In this document: one piece after another, positions 27,018-35,470 of the stretch
How the letters are laid out: every line of letters starts with the position of its first letter
How positions within the stretch are numbered: position 1 is the first letter of the stretch
Source of the DNA: Streptomyces sp. JH34
GTDB taxonomy: Bacteria; Actinomycetota; Actinomycetes; Streptomycetales; Streptomycetaceae
Direction of reading: 5' to 3'
Assembly: GCF_029428875.1 (NCBI RefSeq)
Contig: NZ_JAJSOO010000001.1
Location: 6,420,501 to 6,484,500 of the forward strand
Length of the DNA stretch: 64,000 nucleotides
Translations under genes and position numbers: made by a program
The notes under the pieces: model-generated
Seen by the model: the letters and a program-made list of their open reading frames with translations, nothing else
What the model was told of the DNA's origin: nothing
Database searches by the model: none

Positions 27018-27926
27018 GTGACTGCCGACGCCGTGTCCGATCTCTTCGAAGAACACCGGCCCTTCCTCATGGGGGTCGCCTACCGCATGCTCGGCCGTGC
27101 CGCCGACGCCGAGGACGTGGTGCAGGAAGCGTGGCTGCGCTGGTCCTCGGCCGGGCGCGAGGACGTGCGGGAATCGAGGGCGTTTCTCGTTCGCATCACC
27201 ACCCGGCTCGCCATCGACCGGCTGCGCCACCTGCGGTCCCGGCGCGAGGCCTATGTGGGGCCCTGGCTGCCCGAACCCGTGGTCACCGAATTCGGCCCCG
27301 CCGTACCCGATTCCGCGGAACGCGCGGTGCTCGCGGACTCGGTGTCCCTAGCCGTACTCGTCGTCCTCGAAGCGCTCTCCCCTCTGGAGCGTGCGGTCTT
27401 CGTCCTGCGCGAGGCCTTCGGGTTCCCGTACGCGGAGATCGGCGCCACCCTCGACAGGTCCGAGGCCGCGGTACGGCAACTCGCCGGCCGTGCCAAGCGC
27501 CATGTCGATGAGCGCAAGCCCCGGTACGAGGTGGATCCGGCCGTGAGGCGCGATCTCACCGAACGGTTCCTCGCCGCGGCTTCGGGCGGAGATCTGGAGA
27601 AGCTGCTCGCCCTGCTGGCACCGGACGTCCGCCTCGTCAGCGACAGCGGAGGCAAGGCGAAGGCACCGCGGCGGATCATCGAGACCTCGGACAAGGTCGG
27701 CCGTTTCCTTCTCGCAGTCGCGCACGACTGGTCCACCGCAGCGGAAGCGCACGTCCTGGAGCTCAACGGCGGCCCCGCTCTGGTGTTCAGCGTGGACGGC
27801 ACGGTGGACACGGTGTTCCAGGCCGAATTCGAGGACGGAGTCATCCGGTGCGTCTACGTCATCCGTAACCCGGACAAGCTGGCGGCGGTGCACCTGGGGC
27901 GAGGACCTGTCCGCCGGGTCGAGTGA
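27018..27926 (+). CDS. ECF41-type RNA polymerase sigma factor
   Basis: A 302-residue sigma factor with regions 2 (FEEHRPFLMGVAYRMLGRAADAEDVVQEAWLRW, residues 9-41) and 4 (LSPLERAVFVLREAFGFPYAEIGATLDRSEAAVRQL, residues 122-157) followed by a SnoaL-like C-terminal domain. The linker motif WLPEP at residues 82-86 and the later DSGGK and NPDKL motifs are diagnostic for ECF41, whose C-terminal domain replaces a separate anti-sigma factor. ECF41 genes usually sit beside a COE-type redox gene; none is here, only the divergent hydrolase. Confidence 0.93.
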   Translation: MTADAVSDLFEEHRPFLMGVAYRMLGRAADAEDVVQEAWLRWSSAGREDVRESRAFLVRITTRLAIDRLRHLRSRREAYVGPWLPEPVVTEFGPAVPDSAERAVLADSVSLAVLVVLEALSPLERAVFVLREAFGFPYAEIGATLDRSEAAVRQLAGRAKRHVDERKPRYEVDPAVRRDLTERFLAAASGGDLEKLLALLAPDVRLVSDSGGKAKAPRRIIETSDKVGRFLLAVAHDWSTAAEAHVLELNGGPALVFSVDGTVDTVFQAEFEDGVIRCVYVIRNPDKLAAVHLGRGPVRRVE

Positions 27927-27994
27927 CACGTCCTTCGGCCGATCGGTCCAGCCCCGCTGCGAAAGGGTGCCCACTGCGAGCTGGGCCGGTCGAC

Positions 27995-28092
27995 GAGGTG
28001 CCGGGTGGCCTTGAGGTGTTGGGTGGCGTCGAGGTGTCGAGGTGGCGGGTGGACTTGAGGTGGCGGGTGGTGTCGAGGTGCCGGGTGGCGGC
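27995..28092. repeat. Degenerate 18-bp tandem repeat
   Basis: Five units of gaggtgncgggtggnntt/c (starts at 27995, 28013, 28039, 28057 and 28075) interrupted by an 8-base partial unit at 28031-28038. The array lies in the otherwise featureless 380 bases between the ECF41 gene and the DUF4265 gene. Confidence 0.8.
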
Positions 28093-28306
28093 CTCGATCT
28101 GTGAGTCCCTCGTGCCGCGATTCCTGGGGCTGTTGCTCTGTGCTCGGGATCGGCCCTCGGCCCGGGTGGTGTTCTGGCAGCCGGACAGTCGGCGCTGTCC
28201 GTCGGCGATCATGGCCGACCGCGGGATCCGGAGGCACCCGTCTTCCGTATTCCGCACTTCCCACTCCGCAGCCCGGTCCGATGGACGCGAAGTGGATGAT
28301 GGTTCG

Positions 28307-28795
28307 GTGACGGACATCAGTGACGACCACGTGAAGGTCCATTTCCGTATGGACGTGGACGAGGAAGGTTGGCCGCCGGCGAGTGTCGAGAGCCTGTGGG
28401 CTGTGGACCTCGACGACGGTACGGCGCGGCTTGACAACACGCCTTGGTTCGTCCGCGGGGTCGCCGCCGGGGACGTCATCAGGGTGCAACCGGACGATGA
28501 CGGTGTGCTCTGGGCCGGGGAGACGGTTCAGCCCTCGCAGAACTGCACCATCCGGCTCATCGTGCTGAAGGACGACGGCTCGGCCGCCGCCCGGCAGAGC
28601 GTGCTGGCAGCTTTCCACCGCCTCGGCACGACGGGTGAGGGAATCGAACAGTTCCGGATGGTGGCCCTGGATGTCCCGCCACAGGCCGACCTGCCCAAAA
28701 TCCGCGAGCTGTTGGAGCACGGCGAGACGAAGGAGTGGTGGCACTGGGAAGAAGGATGTGTCACCGCCGCCTGGAAAGCCGCCGCGCGACCGTAA
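28307..28795 (+). CDS. DUF4265 family protein
   Basis: A 162-residue small cytoplasmic protein of the DUF4265 family: VKVHFRMDVDEEGWPPASVESLWAVDL at the start, DNTPWFVRGVAAGDVIRVQPDD in the middle, and VPPQADLPKIRELLEHGETKEWWHWEEGCV at the end. DUF4265 is of unknown function and common in Streptomyces, sometimes near immunity or toxin genes; no such partner is visible. GTG at 28307 is preferred because the upstream frame translates the 18-bp repeat array. Confidence 0.8.
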   Translation: MTDISDDHVKVHFRMDVDEEGWPPASVESLWAVDLDDGTARLDNTPWFVRGVAAGDVIRVQPDDDGVLWAGETVQPSQNCTIRLIVLKDDGSAAARQSVLAAFHRLGTTGEGIEQFRMVALDVPPQADLPKIRELLEHGETKEWWHWEEGCVTAAWKAAARP

Positions 28796-29355
28796 GGTCA
28801 ACGTGCGGCGTTCGGGTCTGCGTTGCACCGAGGACGCATCGTTCCCGTGCCGGTGCGGGAACCCGCCGCCCAGGTCCGTTCGTGACCATCGGCCGGAGGC
28901 GGCGATCAGGACGGTGGCTCGAAGTGGACCGCGAGTCCATCGAACGGCTGGCGACCACCAGCTTTCCCTCGAGCCGGCCGGCCCCGTGCGGGGGACCCTC
29001 TGCCGGCGTGGTACCAGGACGACGGCCCTGATCCAGGATCTTCGTGGCCGGCAGACGGCCCGTACCCAACAGCCCCGCGCCGCATTCGCTTGAGTACGCG
29101 CAGGACCCATGATCGTCCCGGTGACGAGAGCGTCGCAGGACTGCCTTTCGGCGGTCGGGCCCTGCGTCGGCAGGGCTTGCAGGGTGTTGCCGGCCTTGTG
29201 CCTGATGACCTGTGGAACACATGGCCCCGCTGCTGCGGTACCTCCGCCTGGAGGCATCGGCACCGGGGCTTCACGCTGCCCGGGCTCGCGGTCGCGCGAA
29301 CGTCCCGTGAACGCTCTGCGGCAGCAGGTCGTTCCGCAGCGTCACTAAGAGATGA
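28796..29355. other. Non-coding stretch without a recognisable gene
   Basis: About 560 bases between DUF4265 and the GntR promoter. Several open frames exist on both strands but none has a Shine-Dalgarno, a family pattern or consistent codon use. A phrase GLVPDDLW near 29195 on the plus strand resembles the start of IS5-type transposases, but the match is too short to call. Confidence 0.4.
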
Positions 29356-29390
29356 TTGGTCTTGACCAAGGTGGTTCGCCGTCCTAAGGT
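29356..29390 (+). promoter_or_regulatory. dre-like operator overlapping a sigma-70-type promoter
   Basis: The palindrome TTGGTCTTGACCAA (29356-29369) fits the DasR-responsive element core TGGTCTAGACCA with one central change. Its right arm overlaps a -35 hexamer TTGACC (29362-29367), 17 bases before a -10 TAAGGT (29385-29390). Binding of a DasR-type repressor here would block the promoter of the GntR gene that starts at 29464, so autoregulation is expected. Confidence 0.75.
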
Positions 29391-29463
29391 CTGAACGATA
29401 AGGCAGGAACCTTTAATAAATAACGTCGCGGAAACAAGCCACCGGGCGGATGCGGAGGACAGG

Positions 29464-30231
29464 GTGGGGACCACGCAGCTGGAATCGGTGCAGGAGCCGA
29501 AGTACTGGCACCTCAAGACCGTGCTCAGTGAGGCACTCGACTCGGACTTCGCGGTGGGGGAAGTGCTTCCCAACGAGCGGGATCTGGCGGCGCGCTTCGG
29601 CGTCGCCCGGGCGACGCTCCGTCAGGCACTGGAGCAGCTGGAACTCGAAGGCAGGCTGCAGCGACGACGCGGTGTGGGCACCACCGTCGCCCCGCCCCGA
29701 GTCGGTGTGGCCGTCACCACCGCTCGCCACGGCGGAACGGGAAGTGACGCGGACGAGGCATGGCAGCCCCTCGAGTGCACGACGGCGACCGCTCCTGCCT
29801 CAGTAGCCCTCATGCTCGACACCGACGCCGGGAAGCCCGTGCACGTGGTGCGCCGCATCCGCGTCGCCCACGGCCAGGCCGTGGCCGCGGAGCTCCTGTA
29901 CGTTCCCACCTCGTCCGTGCCCGAACTCTCCGCCATCGAGGCGCCGTCAGGGCCTGCCCGGGCCCGAAGCGTGGTGAGGGAACTGCACCGTCTCGACCTC
30001 GACGGCCAGGACCGGTCGGTCGAACTCGGCTCGGCCCGCGCCGACGACGCGAAGGAGCTCGACCGGCTTCCCGGTGCTCCTGTCCTGGTGGTCACCACCC
30101 GGTATCTCGCCGCTGCCGGAACGGCAGCAGTGTCCGTCGCCACCTACCGGGCCGACACCTGCCGGCTTACCTTCGGGGATTCCGGCTCGCTGGAGATCAG
30201 CCACGACGAGCGGGAACGCCAGGCGTCCTGA
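29464..30231 (+). CDS. GntR/HutC family regulator, DasR-like
   Basis: A 255-residue GntR protein of the HutC subfamily. The winged HTH (PKYWHLKTVLSEALDSDFAVGEVLPNERDLAARFGVARATLRQALEQLELEGRL) covers residues 12-65. A UTRA ligand domain follows (VHVVRRIRVAHGQAVAAELLYVPTS). Length and layout match DasR, the N-acetylglucosamine/glucosamine-phosphate-responsive repressor. Sequence differs enough that it is more likely a paralogue than DasR itself. The dre-like site in its own promoter and the ROK gene next door support a role in amino-sugar control. GTG start at 29464. Confidence 0.88.
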   Translation: MGTTQLESVQEPKYWHLKTVLSEALDSDFAVGEVLPNERDLAARFGVARATLRQALEQLELEGRLQRRRGVGTTVAPPRVGVAVTTARHGGTGSDADEAWQPLECTTATAPASVALMLDTDAGKPVHVVRRIRVAHGQAVAAELLYVPTSSVPELSAIEAPSGPARARSVVRELHRLDLDGQDRSVELGSARADDAKELDRLPGAPVLVVTTRYLAAAGTAAVSVATYRADTCRLTFGDSGSLEISHDERERQAS

Positions 30232-30339
30232 CACTCGCAGCGCCCCTACTCGGACACCTCTCCGGACGGAGCCCGCACCGGTTCCGTGCCCCTGGCGCCG
30301 CCCTCCTGAGCTCGTGCACGGCCCGTCGCTGAACTGTGT

Positions 30340-30368
30340 ACGGCCCGTCGCTGTCAGCGGCGGGCCGT
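30340..30368. terminator. Bidirectional terminator between GntR and ROK genes
   Basis: Arms acggcccgtcgctg (30340-30353) and cagcggcgggccgt (30355-30368) pair with one mismatch. The hairpin includes the ROK stop codon. A second copy of cggcccgtcgctg lies just upstream at 30319-30331, so alternative pairing is possible. Confidence 0.7.
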
Positions 30369-31511
30369 CACCGTTCCTTCCACGGCGAAGAGCTGCTCCT
30401 CGACGTGGTCCAGTGCCAGCCGCAGCGCGCCGGTGGCGACGGCTGCCTCCCCGAGAAGCGACAGGGCCACACGGGGAGGTCGCAGGCAGTAGCGGGCGAG
30501 CTCTTCGCGAAGCGGATCGAGAACGCCGTCCAGGCCGGCGGCCCACCCGCCGATCACCACGAGCTCCGGATCGAGCGCCAGCACCAAGGCCGCGACATCG
30601 TGCACCAGCCGCTGTATGAATCGGGCGACGGCGGCCTGTGCCCCGGCATCGCCGCCCCTGGCCTCCGCGAAGACCGCGGCCACTGCCGGCTCGTCCAACG
30701 GGTCGAGCGGGGTGTCCGTCGTCGAGAGCAGGTGTTCCGGCGTGACATCGCGGCCCAGAAGATGCAAGGCGCCGATCTCCCCGGCCGCGCCGCCGAAGCC
30801 GCGGTGCAGACGCCCTCCGATCAGTGAACCCGCTCCAGGACTCAGGCCCGCGAGGACGAACACGATGTCGTCGGACTCGGTTGCAGCGCCCTTCCAATGT
30901 TCGGCCACCGCTGCGGCGTTGGCGTCGTTCTCCACCAGGACGGGGCATCTGAAGGAGCGCCGCAGCCTCTCGCCTAGCGCGAGCCCCGTCCAGTCCGGCA
31001 GCGCCGTACCGAGCCGCACCGTGCCGTCCGCCTCGACGATGCCGGGGCTACCGACCCCGACGGCACGCAGGCTGCTCCGGGCCACTCCGGTGCGCCGCAG
31101 CACATCGGCGATCACGGCTCTGACCTGGTCGAGCCTGTCATCGGCACACGCGGACTCGGAGACGTCGCGCGAGCCCGCGCCGACGATCCGGCCGTCCAGG
31201 CCGGACAGCAGGGCGGAGACCCGGTGCGAGCCGATCTCCACCCCCAGGAGATACCCGGCCTCCGCACGGAACCTGAAGCGCCTGGCGGGACGGCCCTGTC
31301 GCCTTGCCCCGCTCTCGTCAGGCAGTGCCTCGACCACGAGTCCGGCGCCGAAGAGCCCTTCGACTACACCTTCCACCGTGGGACGCGACAGACCCGTGAT
31401 CCGGGTCAGATCCGTCAGCGTGGGGGAATCCGCCCCTCGCAGGGCGTGCAGCACCACCGCGGAATTGATCCTCCGCAGCAGAGACGGGTCCCCACCGGTC
31501 AGCCTGCCCAC
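30354..31511 (-). CDS. ROK family transcriptional regulator
   Basis: A 385-residue NagC/XylR-type ROK protein. The N-terminal winged HTH is LRRINSAVVLHALRGADSPTLTDLTRITGLSRPTVEGVVEGL (residues 11-52). The sugar-kinase-like domain has LGVEIGSHRVSALLSGLDG, VGVGSPGIVEADG and VENDANAAAVAEHW. The classical zinc-cysteine cluster CxCGxxGC is replaced by GFGGAAGEIGALHL with no cysteines, so zinc binding and kinase activity are doubtful. It is convergent with the DasR-like gene; DasR and ROK regulators are known to control overlapping amino-sugar genes in Streptomyces. GTG start at 31511. Confidence 0.87.
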   Translation of the reverse strand: MGRLTGGDPSLLRRINSAVVLHALRGADSPTLTDLTRITGLSRPTVEGVVEGLFGAGLVVEALPDESGARRQGRPARRFRFRAEAGYLLGVEIGSHRVSALLSGLDGRIVGAGSRDVSESACADDRLDQVRAVIADVLRRTGVARSSLRAVGVGSPGIVEADGTVRLGTALPDWTGLALGERLRRSFRCPVLVENDANAAAVAEHWKGAATESDDIVFVLAGLSPGAGSLIGGRLHRGFGGAAGEIGALHLLGRDVTPEHLLSTTDTPLDPLDEPAVAAVFAEARGGDAGAQAAVARFIQRLVHDVAALVLALDPELVVIGGWAAGLDGVLDPLREELARYCLRPPRVALSLLGEAAVATGALRLALDHVEEQLFAVEGTVTARR

Positions 31512-31637
31512 CGTGTGTCCTCCCAGGTCGTGCGCGTGTCTGCCGGATCGTACTCGCTGGCCCCTGCAGCGGCGACCAACGCCTGGAAGGGGGCATGCGG
31601 AACCTGCGCACAGCCCCTGCCCGGACCGTGACACCGG

Positions 31638-32288
31638 TCAGCTCGGAGCGACGAAGCCGGACTCGTAGGCGGCGATCACCGCTTGTGTGCGGTCCCGGGC
31701 TCCCAGTTTCGCAAGCACCGAGCTGACATGAGTCTTGACCGTCTCGACGCCGACGACGAGCTCGGCGGCGATCTCCGCGTTGGACATGCCCCGGGACATC
31801 AGGCGGAGTACCGCTCCTTCTCGGGCGGTGAGCGCCGCCCGGTCCAGCGCGGCCCGCGCCCTGCTCGTGCCGTACTCTGCGGCGAGCTGCCGCACCGCAG
31901 CTGGGAAGAGCAGTGTCTCGCCCTCCGCCACGAGCCGGACGGCATGCACGATTTCGGCCGGCCGGGCACGCTTCAGCAGAAACCCGTCCGCCCCCGCGCG
32001 CAGTGCCTCGTACACGTACTCGTCGTTCTCGAATGTGGTCACCACCAGGATCTTCGGCGGATCGGCCACGGTACGGAGCACCACCCGGGTCGCCTCGATG
32101 CCGTCCATCAGGGGCATACGCACGTCCATGGCCACGACATCGGGCCGGAGCCGGTTGACGAGCGGGATCACCGCCGCACCATCTGCGGCCTCACCCACGA
32201 CTTGGATGTCGTCCTGTGCTTCCAGCACCGCGCGGAGCCCCGCGCGCACCAGTGGTTCGTCGTCGACCAGAAGAACGGTAACCGGCAT
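31638..32288 (-). CDS. NarL/LuxR-type response regulator
   Basis: A 216-residue response regulator. The receiver domain has D10 and the phosphoacceptor D55 (VVAMDVRMP) plus VVTTFENDEYVYEALRAGADGFLLKRARP. The C-terminal LuxR HTH is LTAREGAVLRLMSRGMSNAEIAAELVVGVETVKTHVSSVLAKL. Lies four bases downstream of its cognate kinase gene, so the two form an operon. The divergent ABC transporter is the probable target. Confidence 0.93.
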   Translation of the reverse strand: MPVTVLLVDDEPLVRAGLRAVLEAQDDIQVVGEAADGAAVIPLVNRLRPDVVAMDVRMPLMDGIEATRVVLRTVADPPKILVVTTFENDEYVYEALRAGADGFLLKRARPAEIVHAVRLVAEGETLLFPAAVRQLAAEYGTSRARAALDRAALTAREGAVLRLMSRGMSNAEIAAELVVGVETVKTHVSSVLAKLGARDRTQAVIAAYESGFVAPS

Positions 32289-32292
32289 CGGG

Positions 32293-33462
32293 TCAGCGTA
32301 TGCGGTCCAACGGGAGGCTCGCGTACACCCTCCAGTCCCCTTCGTGCGGGCCCGTTATGGCTTTGCCGCCCAGCAGGGCCGCACGCTCCCGTATGCCTCG
32401 CAGGCCGCTGCCGCCGCCCGGACCGCGCCTCGATCCCGCGAGCGGGTTGGTCACCTCCAGCTCCAGCCTTTCCTTCACCACGACGATCCTCACCCGTACG
32501 GGAACCGCGCCGGCGTGACGCAGCACATTGGTGAGCGACTCCTGCAGAATCCGGTAGCCCTCACGGGACACCGGGACCGGGACCAGATCCAGTGGTCCGG
32601 TCATGTCCACATGGATCTCGGCTCCGGATACGCGGGCCGATTCCAGCAACCGGTCGGCCTCGGCCAGAGTTGGATGCGCCCCGGCGGGTAGGTCCGACTC
32701 CCGGAGCACCCGCAGGACTCGTTCCAGATCCTCGAGCGCGTGCCGCCCCGTCTCCTCGATGGCGGCGAGTGCCCGCGCTGTGAACTCCGGGTTGCCCGCC
32801 GTTCTGGCGGCCCCTGCCTGTACGACCGCCACAGTCAGCGCATGTCCGATCGAGTCATGGAGTTCGCGCGCTATCCGATTACGCTCCAGAAGTTGCTCGG
32901 TGCGCTCCTCCAGCGCGGTCATCCGCTCGGTCGGCGACGGCCCCAGGAGCCCGCGTGCCGAGGCCGTGGCCACCTCGCCGCAGAGGACGACGAGCCCCAG
33001 AAGCAGCAGCATCGGCAAGGGTGCGAACAGAGCGCACAGCCACCGCGCTTGGAGGACCCCAGTCAGCCAGTTCGAGCTTGGCGTCGCACCGAGCGAAACG
33101 CCGAGAAGGTCGAACGTCGTCGCCGGCAGCCAGACCGTGGCGAAGCCCGCCGCGGCTGTGAGCAGGAGCCTGACCTCGAGCCACGCCACAGTGCGCCAGC
33201 GGTCCCCCCAAGTGACGGCACGTGCGGCGGAGATGGAGAAGTCCGTCCCGTGCTCCCCGGGCGTGAGGAGGAGCTGCGCCTGCAATCCCTCCGCGAGGCG
33301 CATCGAGGGCAGCAACCCGACGGGAACGGCGAAGAGGCAGGGCATCCACGGGGTGTCCATGGAGATGAACAGCCACAGGCTGACGACCGCTGACGGAATG
33401 AGCAGGTGAAGCCAGCGGCTGTACGTGACGGGCGCGGCCAGCGGCCCGAGAAGGTGGCGCAT
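32293..33462 (-). CDS. Sensor histidine kinase (HisKA_3 type)
   Basis: A 389-residue membrane kinase with about four hydrophobic segments in residues 15-165. The dimerisation/phosphoacceptor box RNRIARELHDSIGHALTVAVVQAG carries His202. A HATPase_c domain follows (LQESLTNVLRHAGAVPVRVRI, GGSGLRGIRERAALLGG). No extracellular sensory domain of note, so it may sense membrane stress or work with the divergent ABC exporter, a common layout for antimicrobial-resistance modules in Gram-positives. Start ATG at 33462. Confidence 0.92.
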   Translation of the reverse strand: MRHLLGPLAAPVTYSRWLHLLIPSAVVSLWLFISMDTPWMPCLFAVPVGLLPSMRLAEGLQAQLLLTPGEHGTDFSISAARAVTWGDRWRTVAWLEVRLLLTAAAGFATVWLPATTFDLLGVSLGATPSSNWLTGVLQARWLCALFAPLPMLLLLGLVVLCGEVATASARGLLGPSPTERMTALEERTEQLLERNRIARELHDSIGHALTVAVVQAGAARTAGNPEFTARALAAIEETGRHALEDLERVLRVLRESDLPAGAHPTLAEADRLLESARVSGAEIHVDMTGPLDLVPVPVSREGYRILQESLTNVLRHAGAVPVRVRIVVVKERLELEVTNPLAGSRRGPGGGSGLRGIRERAALLGGKAITGPHEGDWRVYASLPLDRIR

Positions 33463-33570
33463 GGACTCATCGTGTCAGCGCGGGCCCGGTGGTGGCCTCC
33501 CCCGGGCGAGGGAGACGAACCACCCGGGCGGGGGAGGCAGCAGGCGGCGGCAGCCAGCCAGGCTGTGCCC

Positions 33571-34506
33571 ATGACCAGCATCGACGTGCACGAACTGACG
33601 AAGGACTACGGCCCCACACGCGCCGTGGACCACCTCACGTTCAGCGTGAGGCCCGGCCGAGTGACGGGGTTTCTCGGTCCCAACGGCGCCGGCAAGTCCA
33701 CCACGATGCGGCTCGTCCTCGGGCTGGACCGGCCCACGGCGGGAACCGCCACCGTCGGAGGGATGTCGTACGTCTCGCTGCCGAAACCGTTGCACAGGGT
33801 CGGGGCCCTGCTCGATGCCCAGGCGGCTCACGGGTCCCGCACGGCACGCGATCACTTACTCGCTCTCGCCGCAACCAACGGCATAGCCGACAGCCGGGTC
33901 GAGCGGGTCCTCGAGGAGTCCGGCCTCGCAGCGGTCGGCAGACGAAGGATCAAGACCTTCTCTCTCGGGATGCGCCAACGTCTCGGAATCGCGGCGGCAC
34001 TGCTCGGCGAGCCCGGCGTGGTGATGCTGGACGAGCCGTCGAACGGGCTGGACCCCGAGGGCATCATCTGGATCCGTGAGCTGATGCGCGGCATGGCCCG
34101 TGAGGGGCGGACCGTCCTGGTCTCCAGTCACCTGATGAACGAGACCTCCACCTTCGCGGACCACTTGATCGTCCTCGGCAGGGGACGGCTTCTCGCGGAT
34201 CTGCCGATGCGGGAGTTCCTCGACTCCCACAGCCGGCCTGGTGTCCGGCTCCGTACAGGCGAAGCCGGACGGCTCCACGACGTTCTGGTCCGCAGGGGTC
34301 TCCGGCCTGTGCTGGGTGACGACGGGCGATGGACGGTCGAGGGCGTCACGGCGGAGGAGGTGGGCACCGCAGCAGCAGGAGAAGGGATCCCTCTGCTGGA
34401 ACTCGTCGATCTGCAGGCCACTCTGGAGGAGGCCTATCTCGATCTCACGTCGAAGGAATCGCAGTTCACCGCGACCACTTCCGCTGCACACCCGGAGGCC
34501 TCGTGA
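33571..34506 (+). CDS. ABC transporter ATP-binding protein
   Basis: A 311-residue ATPase. Walker A GPNGAGKST (residues 37-45), Q-loop region, ABC signature FSLGMRQRLGIAAALLG and Walker B VVMLDEPSNGLDPEG are intact, with switch His in VLVSSHLMNE. The C-terminal about 90 residues form the accessory domain common in bacitracin/nisin-type exporters (CcmA/BcrA group). It shares one base (TGATG) with the permease gene. Divergent from the two-component pair. ATG at 33571. Confidence 0.93.
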   Translation: MTSIDVHELTKDYGPTRAVDHLTFSVRPGRVTGFLGPNGAGKSTTMRLVLGLDRPTAGTATVGGMSYVSLPKPLHRVGALLDAQAAHGSRTARDHLLALAATNGIADSRVERVLEESGLAAVGRRRIKTFSLGMRQRLGIAAALLGEPGVVMLDEPSNGLDPEGIIWIRELMRGMAREGRTVLVSSHLMNETSTFADHLIVLGRGRLLADLPMREFLDSHSRPGVRLRTGEAGRLHDVLVRRGLRPVLGDDGRWTVEGVTAEEVGTAAAGEGIPLLELVDLQATLEEAYLDLTSKESQFTATTSAAHPEAS

Positions 34507-35249
34507 TGGACATGTCGATGACTGCGGTGCTGCGATCCGAATGGATCAAGGTCAGATCCGTGCGGTCCGTCTCGCTCTCCCTCATGGCGGTCTTCGCAGC
34601 CACGCTCGCCGTCACCGTGCTCGCTTCGGCCACCGTGGGCCAGTCGGAGGCGGCCAACGCCGACTACGAGCCATTGTTCTCCGCCTTCTACGCGTTGAAC
34701 TTCGGCCAGATCGCAGCCATCAGTTTCGGGGCGACCGCCATGTCCTCGGAGTTCGTGAACGGTGCGCTCCGGATATCGCTCTCTGCCGTCCCACGACGAG
34801 GTCTTCTCTACGCCGCCAAGGTGTCGGTGATCGGGGGACTCACCCTCGCCGTCGGGCTGATCACCAGCTTCGCCACGTTCCTGGTGGGACAGATGTTCAT
34901 GGGTGAGTACGCCATCGGCCTGGGGGACCCCGGTGCGCTCCGTGCGGCATTCGGCGGTGGTGTCTATCTCGCGCTGATCGCCCTGTTCGCCGCAGGCTTG
35001 ACCATGCTGCTGAGGAGTGCCGTCGCCGTACTCAGCACGCTCATACCCTTCCTGCTGATCGTCTCCTTCGTGGTCGGAGACATCGCCGGGGATGTGGCCC
35101 GGTATCTGCCCGACCGGGCGGGGCAATTGGTGCTCCACCAGAATCCGGACGGAAACCTCGGCCCGTGGACAGGCCTGACCGTCACCGCCGCGTGGGCCGC
35201 GGTCGCTCTCCTGGCCGGCTGGTGGAGCCTGCGGACTAGGGACGCGTGA
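34506..35249 (+). CDS. ABC transporter permease (ABC-2 type)
   Basis: A 247-residue permease with about six membrane helices: MAVFAATLAVTVLASATVG, IAAISFGATAMSSEFVNGALRISL, VSVIGGLTLAVGLITSFATFLVG, YLALIALFAAGLTMLL, LSTLIPFLLIVSFVVGDIAG and VTAAWAAVALLAGWWSL. It pairs with the overlapping ATPase to form an exporter. A GTG three bases upstream is an alternative start. Confidence 0.9.
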   Translation: MDMSMTAVLRSEWIKVRSVRSVSLSLMAVFAATLAVTVLASATVGQSEAANADYEPLFSAFYALNFGQIAAISFGATAMSSEFVNGALRISLSAVPRRGLLYAAKVSVIGGLTLAVGLITSFATFLVGQMFMGEYAIGLGDPGALRAAFGGGVYLALIALFAAGLTMLLRSAVAVLSTLIPFLLIVSFVVGDIAGDVARYLPDRAGQLVLHQNPDGNLGPWTGLTVTAAWAAVALLAGWWSLRTRDA

Positions 35250-35254
35250 AAGGC

Positions 35255-35335
35255 ACGTTGGGTACGTGGGGCATGTGCGGCACGTGGGGCACGTGGGGCA
35301 CGTGGGGCACGTGGGGCACGTGCGGCACGCGCGGC
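35255..35335. repeat. 9-bp minisatellite
   Basis: Nine head-to-tail units of acgtggggc, four of them perfect and contiguous (35282-35317), the others with one to three changes. Each junction creates a CACGTG. The array starts six bases after the permease stop and is in frame with a GTG at 35246 that overlaps that stop. Read forward it would encode Thr-Trp-Gly repeats. Confidence 0.93.
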
Positions 35336-35470
35336 ACCGTTGACCGCCGGAAGGCCCGGCTTCTCGTGTCTCGGCTTCGTGTACCCCTTGACTCGCAATT
35401 CCTGCCCGTGCGCGAGCAAGGGGCAGGGCGAGGGACGCCATGTGTCAGTGCAGGGAGGTTTACTGACGGT

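Noticed and set aside
27923-28306. Extension of the DUF4265 gene back to 27923
   Set aside because: The added 128 codons translate the 18-bp repeat array and overlap the ECF41 stop; the GTG at 28307 fits the family start better.
29150-29345. Possible IS5-type transposase fragment (GLVPDDLW)
   Set aside because: Only eight residues match, the frame then loses similarity, and no terminal inverted repeats or target duplication were seen.
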